Below, piece after piece: positions 8,989 through 17,690 of a DNA stretch of 64,000 nt; positions within the stretch are counted from its first letter, which is position 1; the number at the start of each line of letters is the position of its first letter. The notes under the pieces are model-generated. The model was given only the letters and a program-made list of their open reading frames with translations, was not told the origin of the DNA and searched no databases. The DNA comes from a bacterium (lineage in GTDB: Bacteria; ARS69). A program made the position numbers and the translations under genes. The DNA lies in assembly GCA_025774805.1 (NCBI GenBank), contig JALGZR010000023.1, positions 35,154 to 99,153 of the forward strand. The letters run 5' to 3'.

Positions 8989-11193
8989 ATGACCGCCCGG
9001 AAGACCCCTCACGTCAAACTCAGCTCGCCGGAGATCTACTTCAATCGCGAGCTCAGTTGGTTGAGCTTCGCCCGTCGGGTGCTGGCTCAGGCCGAACGCG
9101 GAGACCTCCCGCTCCTGGAGCGCGTCAAGTTCGTCGGTATCGTCGGTATGCTCCACGACGAGTTCTTCATGAAGCGGATGAGCGGCCTGAAACGGCAGGT
9201 GGAACAGGGCTCGAAGAAGCCCTCTCTCGACGGCCGACTTCCCAAGGGCGAGTTCGCCGCCTGCCGGAAAGAGATGATCGCCCAGGTGCGGACACTTTCC
9301 GGGATTGTCAGCCGGGAGATCCGCCCCGCGCTCGCCCGAGAGAATCTGCCGGTTCTGGACCACGATGAGCTGGAGGGAAAGCAGAGGAAGAAGCTCCGGA
9401 AATACTTTCGCGAGACGGTTATGCCCGGCCTGACTCCGCTGGCCGTCGATTCGGAACACCCGTTCCCGTTCGTGGGCAATCTCTCACTGAGTCTCGCTGT
9501 CGTGTTCCGCAAGCGGCCACGCCGGCTCAAGCGCATTGTCCTGATGGAAGTGCCGTCGAACCAGCCTCGATGGATCCCGGTGCCGGACGGCGTCGGATTT
9601 ACCCCCCTGGAGCAAGTAATCGCGGCCAACTTGGATCTGCTCTACCGGGCGCCGGCACCGGAGGGCGTTCACCTCTTCCGGGTGACCCGCGGGGCGGAGG
9701 GAGACGCGTCCGACGTCCACGATCTTCCGCTGGAGGAGCCGGGGAGCATCGTCCAGCAGGTGAGCAGCGAGCTCAAGGCGAGGCGCTTTGCCGGAGTGGT
9801 GCGTCTCCAGATCGATGCCTCGATGCCCAAGTCGCTGAGGCGGTGGCTCCAGAAACAGCTCCGGGTGAACGCCAGCGACATCTACGTGTCGGAGCCTTTC
9901 CAGGGCATTCGGGACCTGGCCCAGATTCCCGCCGCTGACCGGGACGACCTTCGGCTGGCGCCCCATGTTCCCGTGGTCCACCCGCGATTGAGGGAGCTCG
10001 ATGCGGAGAGTCCGGAAGCCTTCTTTCGGGAGATTTCGCGAGGAGACATCCTCCTCCATCACCCCTACCACTGCTTCGACACGTCGGTTCTGAGGTTCAT
10101 CGAATCCGCCGCGCGGGATCCGGCGGTCACCGCCATCAAGCTGACGATTTACCGGACGAGCCCGGGCGTGGATTCCCCCATCCTCGGGGCGCTGATCGAC
10201 GCAGCGCGCCGGGGCAAGCAGGTTGCCGTACTGGTCGAGATCACGGCCCGGTTCGACGAGGCGCCCAACATCGCCTGGGGTCGGATGCTCGAGAACGAGG
10301 GAGTTCACGTGGCCTACGGAGTCGAGAGCCTCAAGACCCACGTCAAGCTCGCCCTGGTGGTGCGCAAGGAAGGGGAAGGCGTGCGCCAGTACGCGCACTT
10401 GGGAACCGGGAACTATCATCCGGGCACGGCGCGGGTGTATGAGGATCTCGGTATGCTGACGAGCGAACCGAGCGTCTGCGCCGAAGTGGGAATGGTCTTC
10501 AATGCTCTGACCGGCGCGGTTCCCTATGAAGGTGCCGGCAAGCTCATCGTGGCGCCCATGTCGATGCGGCGACACTTCACCCGGTTGATCCGCCGCGAGG
10601 CGGCTCACGGGAAGAGGGGCCGTCCCTGCGGCATCGACGCCAAGATGAACCAGCTCCAGGACTCCCAGATCATCCGTGAGCTCTACCGGGCGGGGAGAGC
10701 CGGCGTCCCGATCTCTCTGAACATCCGTGGTCTCTGTTGCCTTCGGCCCGGCGTGCCCGGACTGTCGGAGAACATCCGGGTATTCAGCGTCGTGGGGCGG
10801 TTCCTCGAGCACAGCCGCGTCTTCCGATTCGTCAACGGGGGGGAACCGGAGTACTTCATCGGCTCGGCGGACTGGATGAAGAGAAACCTCAGCCGCCGGG
10901 TCGAGACGGTCCTCCGTGTCCTCAGCGAGGAGTTGAAGCGAGAGCTCGACGCCTTCTTCGAAGTCTATGAACGCGACAACTCGAGCGCCTGGGACTGCGG
11001 CCCCGACGGGATCTACACATGCCGTTCTCCCGGAAGTGGCGAGGAGCCGCGAGCCGCGCAACAGAACTTCATAGACCGTCTGCGCGAGTCCGCGGCGCGA
11101 GAGGGGCTTCTCGAATCGATGCCGTTCGACGTCGGTGAGGTTCCGCCATCTTCTACGGAACGAAGTGAAATACCGGCCCCGAAGGACCCCTGA
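8989..11193 (+). CDS. ppk1: Polyphosphate kinase 1
   Basis: A full-length (734-residue) Ppk1, which reversibly makes inorganic polyphosphate from ATP. The N-terminal domain has FNRELSWLSFARRVL and PLLERVKFVGIV, followed by the head domain and two phospholipase-D-like catalytic domains. The phosphorylated histidine should be H477 in HLGTGNYHP; the second active-site histidine is H608 in LEHSRVF. SADWMKRNLSRRVE near the end is also typical. The gene follows the CHAD and ParA genes on the same strand after a 145-base gap with a possible promoter, forming a polyphosphate module. Confidence 0.97.
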   Translation: MTARKTPHVKLSSPEIYFNRELSWLSFARRVLAQAERGDLPLLERVKFVGIVGMLHDEFFMKRMSGLKRQVEQGSKKPSLDGRLPKGEFAACRKEMIAQVRTLSGIVSREIRPALARENLPVLDHDELEGKQRKKLRKYFRETVMPGLTPLAVDSEHPFPFVGNLSLSLAVVFRKRPRRLKRIVLMEVPSNQPRWIPVPDGVGFTPLEQVIAANLDLLYRAPAPEGVHLFRVTRGAEGDASDVHDLPLEEPGSIVQQVSSELKARRFAGVVRLQIDASMPKSLRRWLQKQLRVNASDIYVSEPFQGIRDLAQIPAADRDDLRLAPHVPVVHPRLRELDAESPEAFFREISRGDILLHHPYHCFDTSVLRFIESAARDPAVTAIKLTIYRTSPGVDSPILGALIDAARRGKQVAVLVEITARFDEAPNIAWGRMLENEGVHVAYGVESLKTHVKLALVVRKEGEGVRQYAHLGTGNYHPGTARVYEDLGMLTSEPSVCAEVGMVFNALTGAVPYEGAGKLIVAPMSMRRHFTRLIRREAAHGKRGRPCGIDAKMNQLQDSQIIRELYRAGRAGVPISLNIRGLCCLRPGVPGLSENIRVFSVVGRFLEHSRVFRFVNGGEPEYFIGSADWMKRNLSRRVETVLRVLSEELKRELDAFFEVYERDNSSAWDCGPDGIYTCRSPGSGEEPRAAQQNFIDRLRESAAREGLLESMPFDVGEVPPSSTERSEIPAPKDP

Positions 11194-11515
11194 ATCCGGT
11201 TGCGGTGGGAATTGTCACATTCGCCCTGCGAAGCGGCGGAGGCGGCCCACGAGCCGCGACCGATCGCCGCCGACACCCTGACCGATCGGTCGGTCGCGCT
11301 GCAAGTCGATGCCCCGACCGAAGGGCGGGTGCGGAAGTCCATCGAAGCCGAGCTGCGCGGGAGGGGTGGGGAGTGGCCCGTGCCGTCCCGGGGTGTTAAC
11401 TTCCCACAATGACCACGACCGGGGAAACCACGTCGGCGTCGGGAACGGCGCTCGCCGGGCACCGGTGCGGTTTCCCGTCTTCTTCGGATCCTCACCGTTT
11501 TCGTTGGAGGGTTGC
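11194..11515. other. Intergenic region upstream of the TonB-type operon
   Basis: About 320 bases with no convincing coding frame. A good ribosome-binding site (GGAGGG, about 11506-11511) sits just before the DUF3450 ATG. No clear promoter boxes or terminator hairpin were recognised, although the operon must be transcribed from here or from ppk1. Confidence 0.4.
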
Positions 11516-12313
11516 ATGACGAGGCACCCGCGGATCGCTCGGGGGCCAGGGCTGGGGGCGGCGATCGCCTTCGCGATGGGCGCGGCGATCTCCCCGGCAG
11601 GAGACCTCGATGCGGTCCTGAGCTCCGGCACGGAGAAGATCGAGCTGGCCCAGGCATCCCAGGCGCGGATCGACGAGATGGTCGAGGAGACCCGGGGACT
11701 GGAGAGCGAGTACACCCGGCTCATGAAAGAGATCGACGGGCTCGAGGTCTACAACGACTACATGGAGCGGCAGATCGCGGACCAGATCGCGGAGCTCGCG
11801 GAGCTCCGGCGTTCCATCGACGAGGTCAGCAACGTCGAGCGTCAGATCACGCCTCTGATGCTCCGCATGCTCGAGGGGCTGGAGCGCTTCGTCGAGCTGG
11901 ACGTCCCGTTCTTGAAGGAGGAGCGGCTCCGACGCGTCGCGAATCTGGAGGCCCTGATGGAGAAGGCGGACGTCTCCGCGGCCGAGAAGTTCCGCCGTCT
12001 GTTGGAGGCCTTCCAGATCGAGGTCGATTTCGGACGGACGATCGAGGCTTACAAGGACACGGTGCCCCTCGCGGGCGCGACCCTCGAGGTCAACGTCCTT
12101 CGTGTCGGGCGGGTGGGGTTGTACTTCCAGACGAACGACGCGAGCGCGACGGGCTCGTGGGATGGGGAGGCCGGAGAGTGGGTGCTTCTGACCGACGGCC
12201 GGTCCCGCAATCAGGTTCGTCAGGGACTGCGGATCGCACGGAAGCAGGTGGCGCCCGACCTCCTGCTGCTGCCGGTCCGCGCCCCGGAGCCGGCGGGGAA
12301 GGAATCCTCGTGA
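11516..12313 (+). CDS. DUF3450 family periplasmic coiled-coil protein
   Basis: A 265-residue exported protein. The start at ATG 11516 follows GGAGGG and gives a signal peptide (ARGPGLGAAIAFAMGAAI). The rest is mostly coiled coil (residues ~40-120) followed by the DUF3450 core with the motif EGLERFVELDVPF, then a small beta domain. DUF3450 proteins are encoded at the head of TonB2-type operons in gamma-proteobacteria, as here. The role is unknown, probably supporting the periplasmic side of the energiser complex. The stop overlaps the next start by 4 bp (GTGA). Confidence 0.85.
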   Translation: MTRHPRIARGPGLGAAIAFAMGAAISPAGDLDAVLSSGTEKIELAQASQARIDEMVEETRGLESEYTRLMKEIDGLEVYNDYMERQIADQIAELAELRRSIDEVSNVERQITPLMLRMLEGLERFVELDVPFLKEERLRRVANLEALMEKADVSAAEKFRRLLEAFQIEVDFGRTIEAYKDTVPLAGATLEVNVLRVGRVGLYFQTNDASATGSWDGEAGEWVLLTDGRSRNQVRQGLRIARKQVAPDLLLLPVRAPEPAGKESS

Positions 12314-13680
12314 GCGCCCGCACTCCGCGGCGGCTGGTCGCCGTCCTCGCCGCCGGCTGGCTGATCCCGGGCCCGACCGCGGGGCAAGAGGCCAAGACTC
12401 TCGACGAGCTGTTGCGGATGGTCGAGCAGGGCCGGGTCCGGGAAGAACAGGAGCACCGTGAGCGCGAATCGAGATTTCGCGAGGAGCGCGATCAGCAGGA
12501 ACGACTCCTGATCGAGGCGCGGGAGGCCCGAGCTGCCCAGGAGCGCCTCAGCGAGCGGCACGAGAACACGTACGACGAGAACGAGCTGAGGATCGTCGAT
12601 GTCACCGAGCAGCTGACCCGTCGCCTGGGCTCGCTGCGCGAGCTCTTCGGCGTCTTGCAGCAGGTGGCGGGGGACACCCAGGGCATCCTGGAGAGCTCGG
12701 TCACCACCGCGCAGTTCCCGGGACGAGGGGAGTTCCTGATCGAGCTGACCCGAAAGACGAGCTCGGCTTCCACGCTGCCCTCCATCGAGGAGATCGAGCG
12801 TCTCTGGTTCCTGGTGCAGCAGGAGATGACCGAGACCGGAAAGGTCGTTCGGTTCCGCGCGACCGTGATCACGGTGGACGGCCGTGAGGTGGAGCAGGAG
12901 GTCGCGCGCGTCGGAGGCTTCAACATCGTCTCCTCGGGGAAGTACCTGCAGTACACGCCGGAGACCGGGAATCTCTCCGAGCTCGGCCGGCAGCCCAAGC
13001 CCCGCTTCACCGGAACGACGCGTGAACTGCTGGAAGCGCGGGAAGGAACAGTGACCGTCGGGATCGATCCGACGCGGGGACAGATTCTCGCGGCGTACCT
13101 GGAGAGGCCCGGCCTCCGCGAGCGTGTCGACCAGGGTGGGGTCGTCGGGTACATCATCATCGCTCTCGGCGTGTTGGGTCTCCTGATCGCCCTGGAGCGA
13201 CTGGTCATGCTCGGGCGCGCGAGCGCGAAGGTCAGCGCGCAGCTCAGGACCGACGAGCCGCGGGAGGACAACCCGCTGGGTCGCGTCCTCCAGGTGGCAC
13301 GGGAACACGACAAGGCCGACGTGGAGACCCTGGAGCTGAAGCTCGGGGAGGCGGTTTTCCGGGAGACCCCGAAGCTGACCCGCGCGCTCCTGTTCCTCAA
13401 GATCATCAGCGTCGTCGCGCCGTTGCTCGGTCTCCTGGGCACCGTGACCGGGATGATCGTGACGTTTCAGGCGATCACGCTGTTCGGAACCGGCGATCCG
13501 AAGCTGATGGCGGGTGGGATCTCCCAGGCTCTCGTGACGACGGTTCTCGGTCTCACGGTGGCGATCCCGATGGTGCTGCTGCACACGCTGGTGAGCGGAC
13601 GCAGCCGGCGCATACTGCACGTACTGCAGGAGCAGAGCGCCGGGATCGTAGCCGAACGCTCGGAACAGGCGATGACCTGA
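12310..13680 (+). CDS. TtpC-like MotA/TolQ/ExbB proton channel protein with periplasmic extension
   Basis: A 456-residue protein starting at GTG 12310 in a GTGA overlap. It has a signal peptide (RLVAVLAAGWLIPGPTAG), a coiled-coil periplasmic domain (~25-270, very rich in E/R/Q), and then a MotA/TolQ/ExbB domain with three membrane segments, including VVAPLLGLLGTVTGMI and the long last segment LVTTVLGLTVAIPMVLLH. This is the arrangement of TtpC, the extra ExbB-like subunit of TonB2 systems. With ExbB, ExbD and TonB downstream it probably harvests proton-motive force to drive outer-membrane uptake. Confidence 0.88.
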   Translation: MSARTPRRLVAVLAAGWLIPGPTAGQEAKTLDELLRMVEQGRVREEQEHRERESRFREERDQQERLLIEAREARAAQERLSERHENTYDENELRIVDVTEQLTRRLGSLRELFGVLQQVAGDTQGILESSVTTAQFPGRGEFLIELTRKTSSASTLPSIEEIERLWFLVQQEMTETGKVVRFRATVITVDGREVEQEVARVGGFNIVSSGKYLQYTPETGNLSELGRQPKPRFTGTTRELLEAREGTVTVGIDPTRGQILAAYLERPGLRERVDQGGVVGYIIIALGVLGLLIALERLVMLGRASAKVSAQLRTDEPREDNPLGRVLQVAREHDKADVETLELKLGEAVFRETPKLTRALLFLKIISVVAPLLGLLGTVTGMIVTFQAITLFGTGDPKLMAGGISQALVTTVLGLTVAIPMVLLHTLVSGRSRRILHVLQEQSAGIVAERSEQAMT

Positions 13681-13687
13681 GGGCGCC

Positions 13688-14215
13688 ATGCAGATTCTCT
13701 TCGACGGTTACGTCGCCATCCGAGACTTCATGGAGCTGGGCGGCCCCGTGCTGAACGTCATTGCGGGAACGATCCTCTTGATGTGGATCCTCATCATCGA
13801 GAGGATCCTCTACTTCCGTACCGAGCACGGGACGAGAATGTCCGGGACGCTGGACGCCTGGGAGGCTCGGACGGAGCGTCGCTCCTGGCACGCTCATCAA
13901 ATCCGGGAAGCGCTTATCTCCCGCGTCAAAGTGGCGGCGACCGGACCGATTCCCCTCATCAGGTCTCTGGTCGCGCTCTGCCCCCTGTTGGGTCTCCTGG
14001 GCACGGTGACCGGAATGATCGAAGTCTTCGACGTGCTCGCCGTCTCGGGCGCGGCGAACGCCCGCTCCATGGCGGCCGGCGTCTCCCGCGCCACCGTTCC
14101 GACCATGGCCGGAATGGTCGGAGCGCTCTCCGGAGTCTTCGCCGCGACGCTGCTGGCGCGCGCGGTGAGTCGAGAGGTGGAGCGCCTGGACGAATCCCTC
14201 ACGATGGACCACTAG
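13688..14215 (+). CDS. exbB: ExbB-like proton channel subunit (MotA/TolQ/ExbB family)
   Basis: A short 175-residue ExbB2-type protein with three membrane segments: one near residues 20-40, then LVALCPLLGLLGTVTGMIEVF around 95-120, then TMAGMVGALSGVFAATLLAR around 140-160. The ATG lies 7 bases after the TtpC-like stop. ExbB forms the pentameric proton channel of the TonB energiser in the inner membrane. The small size matches the ExbB2 paralogue that works beside a TtpC protein. Confidence 0.92.
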   Translation: MQILFDGYVAIRDFMELGGPVLNVIAGTILLMWILIIERILYFRTEHGTRMSGTLDAWEARTERRSWHAHQIREALISRVKVAATGPIPLIRSLVALCPLLGLLGTVTGMIEVFDVLAVSGAANARSMAAGVSRATVPTMAGMVGALSGVFAATLLARAVSREVERLDESLTMDH

Positions 14216-14226
14216 AGGACGACGCC

Positions 14227-14643
14227 ATGAGAAACCGATTCACTGCCCAGCGCCAAGACGAAGACGAGCAGGAGATCAACATCACTCCGATGTTGGACGT
14301 CGTTTTCATCATGTTGATCTTCTTCGTCGTCACCGCCTCGTTCGTCAAGGAGGCGGGGATCGACGTGAACAAGCCGGAGGCCGTGACCGCGCAGGCGAAG
14401 GAGAAGGCGAACATCCTGATCGCGATCGATGCCGCCGGCGGAATCTGGATCGATCGGCGCAAGGTAGATCCCCGGGCCGTGCGCGCGAACATCGAGCGTC
14501 TCCACGCGGAGAACCCGCAGGGAACCATCGTGATCCAGGCGGACCGGGAGTCCAAGACAAAGGTCCTCGTGGACGTCATGGACTCGGCCCGCCTGGCGGG
14601 AGTCTACGACGTCGCCATCGCCGCGCAGCCGGAAGGCTCGTAG
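14227..14643 (+). CDS. exbD: ExbD-like biopolymer transport protein
   Basis: A 138-residue ExbD/TolR protein: a short cytoplasmic N-terminus, a single membrane helix with the essential aspartate in INITPMLDVVFIMLIFF (residues ~17-33), then a periplasmic ExbD domain. It starts at ATG 14227, 11 bases after exbB. A longer open frame upstream in the same phase overlaps exbB and has no support. It works with ExbB and TonB to couple proton flow to outer-membrane transport. Confidence 0.93.
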   Translation: MRNRFTAQRQDEDEQEINITPMLDVVFIMLIFFVVTASFVKEAGIDVNKPEAVTAQAKEKANILIAIDAAGGIWIDRRKVDPRAVRANIERLHAENPQGTIVIQADRESKTKVLVDVMDSARLAGVYDVAIAAQPEGS

Positions 14644-14647
14644 AGAG

Positions 14648-15253
14648 ATGATCGTGCGGCACGCGATCGCCGTCGTTCTTGGGACGCTCGTGACCCTCGG
14701 GGTCCTCTTCGTGATGCAGACGCTCATCGCGACCGCCCGGCAGGAGCTGGACGAGTCGGGAACGCGGCACTTCGTCGATTTCGTTCGAGTCGAGCGGGAG
14801 GAGACGGTGCAGCCCAAGGACCGCCGACCGGAGAAGCCGCCGAAGGCCGAGGCTCCGCCTCCCCAGACGATTCAGCCCCGGACGGATTCGGTGGAACCGA
14901 GGGGGAGCTCGATCCAAATCGCTCCCGTGGCGATGGAGACCGAGGTGTCGATCGGAGGCCTGGGGCTGGAGGCCGGGGACGGAGACTACCTGCCGATCGT
15001 GAAGATCGCTCCCGTGTATCCGTGGAAGGCGCAGGCGCAGGGCATCGAGGGTTATTGCGTCGTGGAGTACACCGTGTCGGCGAACGGCACGGTGAAGGAC
15101 GTCTTTGTCGTCGAAGCCGAGCCGGAAGGAGTGTTCGAGCGAACCTCCATCGATGCCGCGCTGAAGTTCAAGTACAAACCCCGCGTGGTGAACGGCGAGC
15201 CGATCGAGGTGAGGGGAGTGCGCAACCTGTTCCGATACACGCTCGAGGGATGA
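14648..15253 (+). CDS. tonB: TonB energy transducer
   Basis: A 201-residue TonB: N-terminal membrane anchor (residues ~5-27, AIAVVLGTLVTLGVLFVM), a short proline-rich linker (RPEKPPKAEAPPPQ) and a C-terminal TonB domain starting at VKIAPVYPWKAQAQGIEGY and ending FKYKPRVVNGEPIEVRGV. The domain contacts the TonB box of outer-membrane receptors. No TonB-dependent receptor is in the window, so the cargo is unknown. The 3' end overlaps the TPR gene (ATGA). Confidence 0.93.
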   Translation: MIVRHAIAVVLGTLVTLGVLFVMQTLIATARQELDESGTRHFVDFVRVEREETVQPKDRRPEKPPKAEAPPPQTIQPRTDSVEPRGSSIQIAPVAMETEVSIGGLGLEAGDGDYLPIVKIAPVYPWKAQAQGIEGYCVVEYTVSANGTVKDVFVVEAEPEGVFERTSIDAALKFKYKPRVVNGEPIEVRGVRNLFRYTLEG

Positions 15254-16536
15254 TGGAACGCCGCGGCCGGAGTCGAAAGCCGTTGCCGTGGGTGCGCGGA
15301 CTCCTCCTGACCGCGCTCGTGGTCGCGACGGTCGAGACCGGGGGCAGAGCCGCGATCGCCCAGTCCGCCGTCATGCGGGAACCGGTTTACAGGGAGCTGA
15401 GCAAAGCGGAGACGGCGGCCGAGGCGGGGGACTTCGAGGAGGCGCTGAAGGTGCTCGGGCGCCTCGAGAAGATGAAGGACCTCAGCAGCTACGAGCGGGC
15501 TCAGCTCTACGCGGCCTACGGCTTTCTCCACTTCTCACGGGAGAGCTACCGGGAGAGCATCGACTCCTACAATCGGGTGCTCGAGCAGGAGCCGCTCCCC
15601 GAGCAGATCGAGACGAGCACCCTCTACACGCTGGCCCAGCTCCAGTTCCAGGTCGAGGACTACCTCGCGGCGATCGAGCACCTCGACGAGTGGTTGGGCC
15701 GGACCGAGCGCCCGGGACCGGAGGCCTACATCCTCAAGGGCCAGGCCTACTATCAGCTCGAGCGATACCGGGACGCTCTCGAGCCCGTGAAGACCGCGAT
15801 CTCGATCGCCGAGGCCACCGACCGCAAGGTCGCCGAGAACTGGTATCTGCTGCTGCGCGTCCTGCACTACGAGCTCGAGGAGTGGGAAGAGGTCCTGGAC
15901 ATCCTCGAGATTCTCGTGACCCGGTATCCCAAGAGGGAATACTACGTGCAGCTCGGCGCGATGTACGGGCGGACCGGGTCCGCGGAGAGGCAGCTCGCCG
16001 CCTACGAGATGGCCTACCTGCAGGGTTTCCTGGAGCGGAGTGATGAGATCGTCCTTTACGCGCAGCTTCTTCTGCAGGCGGGAGTTCCCCACCGCGCTGC
16101 GAGAGTGCTGGAGGAGGGCATCGCCGACGGCCGGGTCGAGAAGAGCGTCGCGAATCTGCGATTGCTCTCCCAGGCGTGGATGCTCGCGGGAGAGGACGAT
16201 CAGGCGATCACGCCGCTGACGGAGGCCGCGGGCCTTTCCGACGACGGGGAGCTGGACGCACGACTGGCCCAGGCCTATGGGAATACCCGGGAATGGGAGA
16301 AGTCGGCGGAGGCGGCGCAGAGAGCACTGCGCAAAGGGGTGGATCGGGAATACGCGGTGCGGATCACCCTGGGCATGGCGCTCTTCGAGCTCGAGCGACG
16401 TGAGGAGGCCAGGTCTGCGTTCCGGGAGGCCGCAAACGCTCCCGAGGGGCGGGCCACCGCCACGCAGTGGATCCGGTACATCGAGAGCGAACAGGCGAGG
16501 CTCGCCGAGCTAGAGCGCTCGGTGGTCACACCGTAG
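15250..16536 (+). CDS. Exported TPR protein of the TonB2-type operon
   Basis: A 428-residue protein with a signal peptide (LLLTALVVATVETGGRAAIAQ) and about ten tetratricopeptide-like helical repeats from residue ~50 to the end. Two adjacent ATGs (15250, overlapping the tonB stop, and 15253) are both possible. A periplasmic TPR protein is the usual last member of DUF3450-TtpC-ExbB-ExbD-TonB operons and is thought to assist the complex. It ends the operon; the next gene is convergent. Confidence 0.85.
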   Translation: MMERRGRSRKPLPWVRGLLLTALVVATVETGGRAAIAQSAVMREPVYRELSKAETAAEAGDFEEALKVLGRLEKMKDLSSYERAQLYAAYGFLHFSRESYRESIDSYNRVLEQEPLPEQIETSTLYTLAQLQFQVEDYLAAIEHLDEWLGRTERPGPEAYILKGQAYYQLERYRDALEPVKTAISIAEATDRKVAENWYLLLRVLHYELEEWEEVLDILEILVTRYPKREYYVQLGAMYGRTGSAERQLAAYEMAYLQGFLERSDEIVLYAQLLLQAGVPHRAARVLEEGIADGRVEKSVANLRLLSQAWMLAGEDDQAITPLTEAAGLSDDGELDARLAQAYGNTREWEKSAEAAQRALRKGVDREYAVRITLGMALFELERREEARSAFREAANAPEGRATATQWIRYIESEQARLAELERSVVTP

Positions 16537-16655
16537 GGCGGTCGGAGCGCAGGAACGAGGCGACGTCTCCGCTCGGCAAGGCCACCCGTGATACGACTCA
16601 GCAGGAGTCCCGAAGCGCGCCCGCGGCCGGCGGCTGGCCGCGTCGCCCTACGAGA

Positions 16656-17180
16656 TCAGCCGGCGGCCACGATGTCCGAGATGATCCTCAGGTGATGGCG
16701 GTTGTGTATCCGCGTGAACCGCAGCGCCCGGTCCCGCGTGAGGACTCCGAAGACGAAGTGCCGGAACCAGGCCTGCGGATCCAGAGTCCGAACCTCGGTG
16801 AGCACTCTCTCGGATTCGTCGAGAAGGTCTCGAAGCTCGTCCGGGGAGATCTCGGGATCGGGAAGAACGACGTCGGCGGATCTCGCGCGTCCGCGGGGGA
16901 TGCGCCCGATGAGCAGGAGAAACGATCCCATCGCCGAGGGCCGGGATCGCGGCGGTGGCGGCGTCGAGTTGATCAGCGCACGGGAGACCCCGATCGTCGA
17001 GAGGCAACAGTGGTGAACGTGCATGCCGACCGACCACTGCGACACGGCCGACACGCGAACGTCGGCGCTCTCGAGGGACGCCCGAAGCCCGGTCAGACCG
17101 AAGCCTCGGGAGACGCTGGGGAGCTGTTTCGGCATGACCTGGTCCGGTTTGCCTCGCTCGTCGGTTTCGAGCCGCCTCAC
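16656..17180 (-). CDS. DinB/DUF1569-like putative metal-dependent protein
   Basis: A 174-residue protein of the DinB four-helix-bundle superfamily, closest by eye to DUF1569. Candidate metal ligands are in SVGMHVHHCC near residue 50 and the late motif IHNRHHLRII near residue 160. The family includes thiol-dependent transferases and many proteins of unknown function. The ATG overlaps the stop of the DUF1801 gene upstream, so the two small genes form an operon. It is convergent with the TPR gene, 119 bases away. Confidence 0.7.
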   Translation of the reverse strand: MRRLETDERGKPDQVMPKQLPSVSRGFGLTGLRASLESADVRVSAVSQWSVGMHVHHCCLSTIGVSRALINSTPPPPRSRPSAMGSFLLLIGRIPRGRARSADVVLPDPEISPDELRDLLDESERVLTEVRTLDPQAWFRHFVFGVLTRDRALRFTRIHNRHHLRIISDIVAAG

Positions 17181-17641
17181 TTGCGCCGCCGGGAGACGCC
17201 CCCGCGGGCGTTTGCGTACAGCTCTATGAACTCGTCCACTCCGAGCGCCGCAATGGCCTCGCCGATGAGCGGAAGAGGCAGATCCTCGAGCTTCCGAAAC
17301 CGGACACAGGACTTCCCCACGTCGTATCTCTTTCCGGTCGCCCTGTAGTCAGACTCGAACTTCTTCCGCATCCTCTCCGACGAGTAGATGCCCGAGAGAT
17401 AGACCGCCATGTGGTTCTTCTGGGAGGCGAGGGCGGCGTACATCAGAGGCTGCCCGTTGTAGGTTTCGGGGTAGGTCCTCAGCGGGATCTGGTAGGTGAT
17501 CATCCCCCAGTTCATGGCCTCCTGGTATCCCTTCGGAAGGTTCTTTCGGATGACGGTGCGCACCGCCTTGATCGCCTTCCGGCGCTCCTCGGGAAGTCCG
17601 TCGATGTACTCCTTCACCGTGGCTGCTACGGATCTCAACAC
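17177..17641 (-). CDS. DUF1801 (YdhG-like) family protein
   Basis: About 154 residues with the DUF1801 pattern: EYIDGLPEERRKAIKAVR at the start, EAMNWGMITYQIP in the middle, then KNHMAVYL and FRKLEDLPLPLI. The fold is small alpha/beta and the function is not known. A longer open frame begins at 17719, but the ribosome-binding site ATAGGGAG points to GTG 17641 or TTG 17638, which also match the normal family N-terminus. It is translationally coupled to the DinB-like gene. Confidence 0.8.
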   Translation of the reverse strand: MLRSVAATVKEYIDGLPEERRKAIKAVRTVIRKNLPKGYQEAMNWGMITYQIPLRTYPETYNGQPLMYAALASQKNHMAVYLSGIYSSERMRKKFESDYRATGKRYDVGKSCVRFRKLEDLPLPLIGEAIAALGVDEFIELYANARGGVSRRRK

Positions 17642-17690
17642 GACACTCCCTATTCCGCAAGTCCTTTCCGCGAGTCCGGTTCCGGAAACG

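Noticed and set aside
16467-17348. 293-residue plus-strand frame
   Set aside because: Antisense to the DinB-like and DUF1801 genes, which overlap with good start signals and conserved motifs.
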